37,567 nt of DNA, from positions 86,718 through 124,284 of the forward strand of contig DHPK01000007.1 of the NCBI GenBank assembly GCA_002407845.1, written 5' to 3'. The position numbers were made by a program, and so were the translations under genes. The notes under the pieces are model-generated. The model was not told where the DNA came from. It searched no databases and saw only the letters and a program-made list of their open reading frames with translations. Below are positions 33,234 through 37,567 of this stretch, piece after piece (within the stretch, counting starts at the first letter, position 1; each line of letters opens with the position of its first letter). Source of the DNA: Leptolinea sp. UBA5366 (GTDB taxonomy: Bacteria; Chloroflexota; Anaerolineae; Anaerolineales; Anaerolineaceae).

Positions 33234-34607
33234 ATGAACCAACGAGCATTATTATTTGATGTGATCCGCCGCAGTATTGAAGGTCCGATCGTTGCCGAAC
33301 AAGACTTCGATATGAACCATATTTACAAGAATCTCAAGAAGACGGTCAAGAAATACAACATCCATCTGGAATCAAACAGCATCATCAACTTTGACGATGA
33401 ATTAGCTGACAAAGTCTGGAATGCTGCCATCGAATTTCTGGCAAACAGCGGCATTTACTACAAAGACACCGGCAGAATCATCCAGTTCACCGAAGATGAA
33501 ATCCGCAATCGGATTCAGTATGCGCCGAAAGAAGCGCAATATGGTGAAGGAAACGACAAAGTGATCGAACGCGCCCGGACAGCCGATGACCCGAACCCGT
33601 GCATCAGCATGGGCAGCTCGGTCAACGTCCCCTGCGAAAACAAATACTTTGTGCCCATCATGCTGAGCTACCTCCAGGAACCGCTGGTCGACATCCATTG
33701 CCCGACCACCAACTTGACGACCATCAACGGCATGGAACTGCGCACCCGCACTCCGCTCGAAATTCTTGCTTCATGGGAAGAGGTTGAACTCTATCGCCAC
33801 GTCGCAAAAATGGCTGGAAGACCCGGCATCTGCTATAACGGCGTCGGCATCAGCGTCAGCGATGTTGGCCAGTTATCCGCAGCTCACCTGATGAGACCTT
33901 ATGACAGCCATTGCGTCGGAATCATTTCCGAACTCAAGGCTGACAACTCGATCATGAATAAGATCACCCAAACAGTCTTGTTAGACGGGCAGTGCACGCC
34001 TTACGCGAACCCGATTTACGGCGGACTGGGCGGCGGTTTGGACACCCAGCTGGTGCTGCTCACCGCTGAAATGATCGCGCTGAGCGTGGTCTTCATGGGA
34101 ACGACTGTCGGCACAACCCCGACCCATCCGAGTTTCTTCTCCTCAACAACCAAAGAAATTTTACAGATGGTCAGCGTTGCATTCCAGGCGATTTCACGGA
34201 ATTCCCATATCATGACCCGCTTGACCCACACCATGGTGGGCGGTCCTGCAACCAAGACATTCCTCTACGAAATTATCGCTTCCTGCTTGGTCGCCACCAA
34301 ATCAGGTCTGGCAAGACTGCAAGGTCCGAGAGGCGCAACCGGCGCTATCGAAGGTGCTTGCACCGGTCTCGAAGCCCGCTTCCAGGGCGAAGTCCTGCAT
34401 GCCGCTGTCAAAATTGACCGCGAAAAAGCAGAAGAAATTGTCCAGAAAGCCTACGCGAAATACAAGGACGACCTTGACAAGAAGCCTTATGGCAAACCGT
34501 TCTGGGAAATCTATGATGTCGATACCATTCAGCCGAAAGAAGAATGGCTGAACCTCTATGAGGAAGTCAGAGCCGAAGCCATTGAATGGGGTCTGCCGAT
34601 TATCTAA
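33234..34607 (+). CDS. MtmB-like methylamine-type corrinoid methyltransferase without pyrrolysine
   Basis: A 457-residue protein that aligns, from my memory of the family, along its whole length with monomethylamine methyltransferase MtmB of Methanosarcina (458 aa). Shared landmarks: GIYYKDTGRIIQFTEDEI, RTPLEILA, MAGRPG at 193-198, GPATKTFLYE, TGLEARFQGEVLHAA, and WEIYDVDTIQPKEEW near the end. MtmB has pyrrolysine at residue 202, just after this MAGRPG; here residue 202 is Asn (codon AAC, 33837-33839) and the frame has no internal stop. MtmB uses pyrrolysine to hold methylamine, so this enzyme probably has another substrate. It likely methylates the corrinoid protein encoded just upstream. 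GAGGAGA precedes the ATG. Confidence 0.85.
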   Translation: MNQRALLFDVIRRSIEGPIVAEQDFDMNHIYKNLKKTVKKYNIHLESNSIINFDDELADKVWNAAIEFLANSGIYYKDTGRIIQFTEDEIRNRIQYAPKEAQYGEGNDKVIERARTADDPNPCISMGSSVNVPCENKYFVPIMLSYLQEPLVDIHCPTTNLTTINGMELRTRTPLEILASWEEVELYRHVAKMAGRPGICYNGVGISVSDVGQLSAAHLMRPYDSHCVGIISELKADNSIMNKITQTVLLDGQCTPYANPIYGGLGGGLDTQLVLLTAEMIALSVVFMGTTVGTTPTHPSFFSSTTKEILQMVSVAFQAISRNSHIMTRLTHTMVGGPATKTFLYEIIASCLVATKSGLARLQGPRGATGAIEGACTGLEARFQGEVLHAAVKIDREKAEEIVQKAYAKYKDDLDKKPYGKPFWEIYDVDTIQPKEEWLNLYEEVRAEAIEWGLPII

Positions 34608-34616
34608 ACCGAATCT

Positions 34617-34661
34617 TCCTGCTTTACCGCTGAAACAAACGGTAAAGCAGGATCGTTTTTT
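34617..34661 (+). terminator. intercistronic hairpin after the MtmB-like gene (partial terminator)
   Basis: TCCTGCTTTACCG (34617-34629) pairs perfectly with 34640-34652 (13 bp, ten-base loop), followed after TCG by six T bases (34656-34661). The gap before the T-run suggests incomplete termination, reducing but not ending expression of the genes beyond. Confidence 0.65.
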
Positions 34662-34701
34662 ACTTAACAAAAAGATCAGATAAGCATCATTGGAGACAAT
34701 C

Positions 34702-35220
34702 ATGAAAACAAAAGAATATGACGAGCGATTTGCATATTTCACGCCCGAAAAAGATAAGGAATACCTGATTCGGACCTTCGAAATCGCCATGGAAGCTCGA
34801 GAAGCGGGAAACAACCCCTTCGGCGCACTGCTGGTCAATAAAGAAGGAAAAATTATCCTTGAACAGCCGAACATCGAAGTCATGGAACATGACCGGACAG
34901 CTCATGCAGAAACTTCGCTCGCCCGGGCAGCATCCAAGAAATTCAGCCCTGAAGAACTTTGGGACTGCAGCCTCTATACCAATTTCGAACCCTGCTGCAT
35001 GTGCACCGGGGCAATTTATTGGACAAACATCGGCCGGATCGTCTTCGCTGTCAGCGAGAGCGACCTTTTAGCCACCACGGGTTCCGATGAAAAAAACCCG
35101 ACCTTCAATCACAACTGCCGCGATATCCTGAGCACCGGACAAAAAGCAATTGTGGTCAACGGCCCTTATCCCGAACTGATGGAACAGGCGCTGGAATCCC
35201 ATAAAGGCTTTTGGAATTAA
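34702..35220 (+). CDS. nucleobase/nucleoside deaminase (CDA-fold, guanine deaminase-like)
   Basis: A 172-residue zinc-dependent deaminase of the cytidine/deoxycytidylate deaminase fold. The zinc site is clear: HAE (68-70) in HDRTAHAETSLA, and PCCMC (97-101) in FEPCCMCTGAIYW, so His68, Cys98 and Cys101 bind zinc and Glu70 is the proton shuttle. NNPFGALLV near residue 40 is also typical. Relatives include guanine deaminase, tRNA adenosine deaminase and cytosine deaminase; the operon context with a nucleoside-type importer favours a free base or nucleoside. I start at ATG 34702 because GGAG lies six bases before it. An in-frame TTG at 34690 lacks such a site. Confidence 0.8.
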   Translation: MKTKEYDERFAYFTPEKDKEYLIRTFEIAMEAREAGNNPFGALLVNKEGKIILEQPNIEVMEHDRTAHAETSLARAASKKFSPEELWDCSLYTNFEPCCMCTGAIYWTNIGRIVFAVSESDLLATTGSDEKNPTFNHNCRDILSTGQKAIVVNGPYPELMEQALESHKGFWN

Positions 35221-35241
35221 TCAAAGCTTTGCAGGGTACTC

Positions 35242-35259
35242 AAACCGATTTTTCGGTTT
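35242..35259 (+). other. intercistronic hairpin before the binding-protein gene
   Basis: AAACCGA pairs with TCGGTTT around a four-T loop (7 bp). No T-run follows, so it is not a terminator. It lies in the leader of the substrate-binding protein and may stabilise or expose its message. Confidence 0.4.
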
Positions 35260-35285
35260 CAAAATGCAAAAGAGAGAGAATGAAA

Positions 35286-36257
35286 ATGAAAAAACTTAAT
35301 CGTATTGCTGTTTTTGTCTTAGTGGTTCTTGCAGTCTTTGCAATTACCAGCATCGTTGCCGCGGAATCAAGCGAAAAGTCATATAAAGTTGCTCTGATTA
35401 ACGAAGGCGCCATCAATGACATGAGCTGGAACTACACCGCTTATCTCGGTCTGATGAAATGTGAAGAGCTCGGCGCGGAAGTTGCATATGTTGAAAACAT
35501 CGCCATTTCAGACGCCGCAGACGCACTGCGCGCATTCGCTGACGAAGGTTATGATGTGATCTTCTGCTCAGGCTACACGTTCATGGATTCTGTCAAAGCA
35601 GTTGCCCCGGACTATCCTGAAGTTCAGTTCTTCATCATCAACTCAACCCTCGTGATGGACAACGTCAACTCGATCCGTGTTGCCGACGCTGAACAGGGTT
35701 TCCTGATGGGCGCTCTTTCCGCACTGATGACCAAAAGCGGAACCATCGGTTTTGTCGGCGGCCTCAACATTACCCCGATCATCAACGGCGGTAAAGGTTT
35801 CGAACAAGGCGCAGCCTATGTCAATCCCGAAGTCAAAACCATCATCAACATGACCGGCAGCGGTGACGACGTTGACGCAGCAAAAGAACTGGCGCTGGCG
35901 ATGATCAGCCAGGGTGTTGACGTGATCAGCCCGATGGCTGACCAGGCATCCCTGGGTGTCATGCAGGCCGCTGAAGAATCCTCAATCAGCGCGATTGCAT
36001 CCGGCGAAGGTATGCAGAAAATTGCTCCGAACGCGACCATCGTTGAAATTGTAAAAGATACCTCGATCGCTTATGAAGCTGCTTACAAATCCTTCCTTGA
36101 AGGAAACATCACCGATGAAATTCTGTACATGGGTGTGAATTACGGCGTCATCTATATGAGCGACTACTTCGCTGATATTCCGGAAGAAGTCAAAGCCGAG
36201 ATGGAAGACATCATGGCGAAACTGGCAGCTGGAGAAATCGAAATTTCAATCGACTAA
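35286..36257 (+). CDS. BMP-family ABC transporter substrate-binding protein
   Basis: A 323-residue exported binding protein of the BMP/Med family (PF02608), whose members bring purine nucleosides, and in some cases other ligands, to an ABC importer. A signal peptide (IAVFVLVVLAVFAITSIVAAE) is followed by KVALINEGAINDMSWNYTAYLGL, DVIFCSGYTFMDSV, GFVGGLNITPIINGGKGFEQGA, and VDVISPMADQASLG. There is no lipobox cysteine, unlike many family members. Two ATGs are possible, 35280 and 35286; GAGAGAG is better spaced for the second. The deaminase gene lies upstream, and two permease genes follow after a strong hairpin. Confidence 0.85.
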   Translation: MKKLNRIAVFVLVVLAVFAITSIVAAESSEKSYKVALINEGAINDMSWNYTAYLGLMKCEELGAEVAYVENIAISDAADALRAFADEGYDVIFCSGYTFMDSVKAVAPDYPEVQFFIINSTLVMDNVNSIRVADAEQGFLMGALSALMTKSGTIGFVGGLNITPIINGGKGFEQGAAYVNPEVKTIINMTGSGDDVDAAKELALAMISQGVDVISPMADQASLGVMQAAEESSISAIASGEGMQKIAPNATIVEIVKDTSIAYEAAYKSFLEGNITDEILYMGVNYGVIYMSDYFADIPEEVKAEMEDIMAKLAAGEIEISID

Positions 36258-36263
36258 TCATCA

Positions 36264-36308
36264 AAAAGAACAGTTCCCTGAAGAAGGTCAAAAGGGGACT
36301 GTTCTTTT
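36264..36308 (+). terminator. strong intercistronic hairpin after the binding-protein gene
   Basis: AAAAGAACAGTTCCCT (36264-36279) pairs with 36293-36308 over 16 bp with a single G-U, a 13-base loop, and T-rich sequence in and after the stem. It would stop most transcripts, leaving the permease genes at a lower level than the binding protein, a common arrangement in ABC importers. Confidence 0.8.
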
Positions 36309-36382
36309 CCTTTTATCGGGGATTTACAATTTTTTAGGCTGATTCCCCAATCACCTGAATGGGAGAGAACAAGGAACCAAAT

Positions 36383-37441
36383 ATGAGAAAGAGCAACTCA
36401 ATTATCGAAAAATACAAACTTGGTGGATTGTTCTATCCAATCCTGGCGATCTTGGCTGCCTTCATCGCTGGCAGCATTTTGATTCTGCTTATCTCAACCA
36501 AAAACCCGATCGATGTCTACAGCGTCTTGATCAAAAGTGCTTTCGGCAGTCTGAAGAGTTGGGATTCCTCGCTGGTAAAAGCGATTCCGTTCATCTTCAC
36601 CGGCTTGAGTTTTGCGGCTGCGAAACGCTGCGGAATCGTCAACCTGGGTGCTGACGGTCAGTTTATGATCGGCGCACTGGGCGGCGCTCTGATCGGCATT
36701 CGGCTGAATGGCTTGCCGATTTACCTGCATCTGCCGCTGACACTCATCGCCGGATTCCTGTTCGGCGCCATCTTTGGCATGATCGTCGCGCTGCTGAAAA
36801 TCAAATTCGGCGCGAGCGAATTGATCACGTCAATTATGTTGAACTACATTGCCGCGAACATCATCGGCTGGGCATTGACCGGACCGATGCAGGAGAAATC
36901 AGCTGTGCTGGTCAACCCGCAAACCGAATTAATTCCCCCGAGCGCTTCGATTGGAAGGCTTTTCCCCGCCACAAAATTTACGCTGCACTATGGCATTTTC
37001 ATCGCCATCATCGCTTTGATCTTCTTTTATATCCTGATCTGGAGATCATCCGTTGGGTATCAGTTGCGCGTTGTCGGAATCAATCCATCTGCCGGGGAAT
37101 ACGCAGGCATTAACAAGAACCGCATGATTTTATTGTCAATGTTCATTGCCGGCGGCTTCGCCGGATTGGGCGGCTGCATTGAGATCATCGCTGTCCAGGG
37201 ACGCTTGATGAACACTTCTTTCTCGATCCAGTATGGGTTTACCGGAATCGCGGTCGCGCTGGTTGGGAACAACACGCCTTTGGGAATCCTGCTGTCAGGC
37301 ATCTTTTTCGGCGGGCTGCAGGCCGGTGCGCTGCGGATGCAGATTCTGACCGGCATCAGTTCCTCAATGTCGCAGGTTATTCAGGCATTTGTCATCCTGT
37401 TTTTCACCGGACGCGATATGTTCAGGATCAAGAAAGCGTGA
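36383..37441 (+). CDS. nucleoside-type ABC transporter permease (BPD_transp_2 family, NupP/YufP-like)
   Basis: A 352-residue membrane protein with about nine to ten helices. Features of the BMP-linked permeases are IPFIFTGLSFAAAKRCGIVNLGADGQFMIGALGG, FGASELITSIMLNYIA (given in two parts of under 20 residues each in the sequence), WRSSVGYQLRVVGINPSAGEYAGIN, and GFTGIAVALVGNNTPLGILLSGIFFGGLQAGA. It would form a channel with the second permease. I start at ATG 36383, since AAGGAA lies eight bases before it, rather than the ATG at 36359, which has no ribosome site. It is downstream of the BMP-family binding protein. The ATPase gene is not in the window. Confidence 0.87.
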   Translation: MRKSNSIIEKYKLGGLFYPILAILAAFIAGSILILLISTKNPIDVYSVLIKSAFGSLKSWDSSLVKAIPFIFTGLSFAAAKRCGIVNLGADGQFMIGALGGALIGIRLNGLPIYLHLPLTLIAGFLFGAIFGMIVALLKIKFGASELITSIMLNYIAANIIGWALTGPMQEKSAVLVNPQTELIPPSASIGRLFPATKFTLHYGIFIAIIALIFFYILIWRSSVGYQLRVVGINPSAGEYAGINKNRMILLSMFIAGGFAGLGGCIEIIAVQGRLMNTSFSIQYGFTGIAVALVGNNTPLGILLSGIFFGGLQAGALRMQILTGISSSMSQVIQAFVILFFTGRDMFRIKKA

Positions 37442-37539
37442 TGTGTCCTATGAAAAAGATAAACAGCACATCAATCAGGATGGTTCAATCGCCAGATCGC
37501 TTTAGTAGCGATGCAGCAATCAATGAAGGAGAAAGATAA
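37441..37539 (+). CDS. 32-codon mini-ORF bridging two permease genes (possible coupler)
   Basis: ATG at 37441 shares one base with the permease stop (TGATG), and its TAA at 37537-37539 shares one base with the ATG of the next permease (TAATG). The 32-residue product begins MCPMKKIN and ends AAINEGER, is hydrophilic and resembles nothing I know. The ribosome site of the next gene (GAAGGAGAAAG) lies inside it. It might couple translation of the two permeases, or be chance. Confidence 0.3.
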   Translation: MCPMKKINSTSIRMVQSPDRFSSDAAINEGER

Positions 37540-37567
37540 TGGACGCTCTGACTAGTTTTTTAGCATC
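37539..37567 (+). CDS. second ABC permease, N-terminal fragment (NupQ/YufQ-like)
   Basis: Only MDALTSFLAS is visible before the window ends. The ATG has a good GAAGGAGAAAG site. The start resembles the N-terminus of the second permease of BMP-type nucleoside importers, where a short polar start leads into FLxS and the first helix. The place in the operon makes this the most likely identity, but ten residues cannot prove it. Confidence 0.5.

Noticed and set aside
33234..34607. Possible pyrrolysine (in-frame TAG) gene
   Set aside because: The frame runs to its normal end without an internal stop, and the codon at the pyrrolysine position is AAC.
33234..34607. Assignment to the MttB (trimethylamine/glycine betaine) family
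   Set aside because: Landmarks over the full length (GIYYKDT, TEDEI, MAGRPG, TGLEARFQGEV, YDVDTIQP) and the total length fit MtmB instead.

Overview
The window looks like a chromosomal segment of an anaerobic Chloroflexota bacterium, most likely class Anaerolineae. The class is an inference from four things: a short (about 594 aa) IF-2 within a nusA-ylxR-infB-rbfA-DHH-truB-ribF run, LysM proteins with Thr/Pro linkers, a YgiT-type zinc-finger protein, and secreted proteins ending in LPxTGFP. I cannot name a genus. No rRNA, tRNA, CRISPR array or insertion sequence is visible.

Left part (1-8.7 kb): the tail of a SIS-type sugar isomerase-like gene and a Dabb-domain protein lie on the plus strand. 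They converge on a minus-strand group of two paralogous hotdog thioesterases flanking an HD-domain phosphohydrolase. Next comes a minus-strand run of three large membrane glycosyltransferase-like (GT-C fold) genes, visibly AT-richer than the rest. Two of these are tandem paralogues with a fused C-terminal discoidin-like domain. A YhcH/YiaL family gene and a bidirectional terminator end this part.

Middle-left (8.7-16.3 kb): two tandem, very large secreted GLUG-repeat proteins, each with an InlB-type repeat and an LPxTGFP tail but no membrane anchor. Each is preceded by the same 54-bp upstream element.

Middle (16.6-24.1 kb): a conserved translation/RNA operon, nusA-ylxR-infB-rbfA-nrnA-like-truB-ribF, behind a good promoter and a leader hairpin. 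rimP is absent from its usual place. After it come an exported esterase (minus strand), a DUF493 protein coupled to a Tat-exported L,D-transpeptidase, hemW, a membrane LysM protein, der, signal peptidase I and a YgiT-type zinc-finger protein.

Right end (31.5-37.6 kb): the most interesting locus. A GntR/UTRA regulator is divergent from a probable operon encoding a corrinoid protein, a methyltransferase that aligns with the pyrrolysine protein MtmB (monomethylamine methyltransferase) but has Asn at the pyrrolysine position, a nucleobase-type deaminase, and a BMP-family nucleoside-type ABC importer (binding protein plus two permeases, the second cut by the window end). The same 9-bp palindromic core lies at both promoters. 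I infer an anaerobic, corrinoid-dependent demethylation pathway for an imported methylated substrate, possibly an N-methylated nucleobase or nucleoside.
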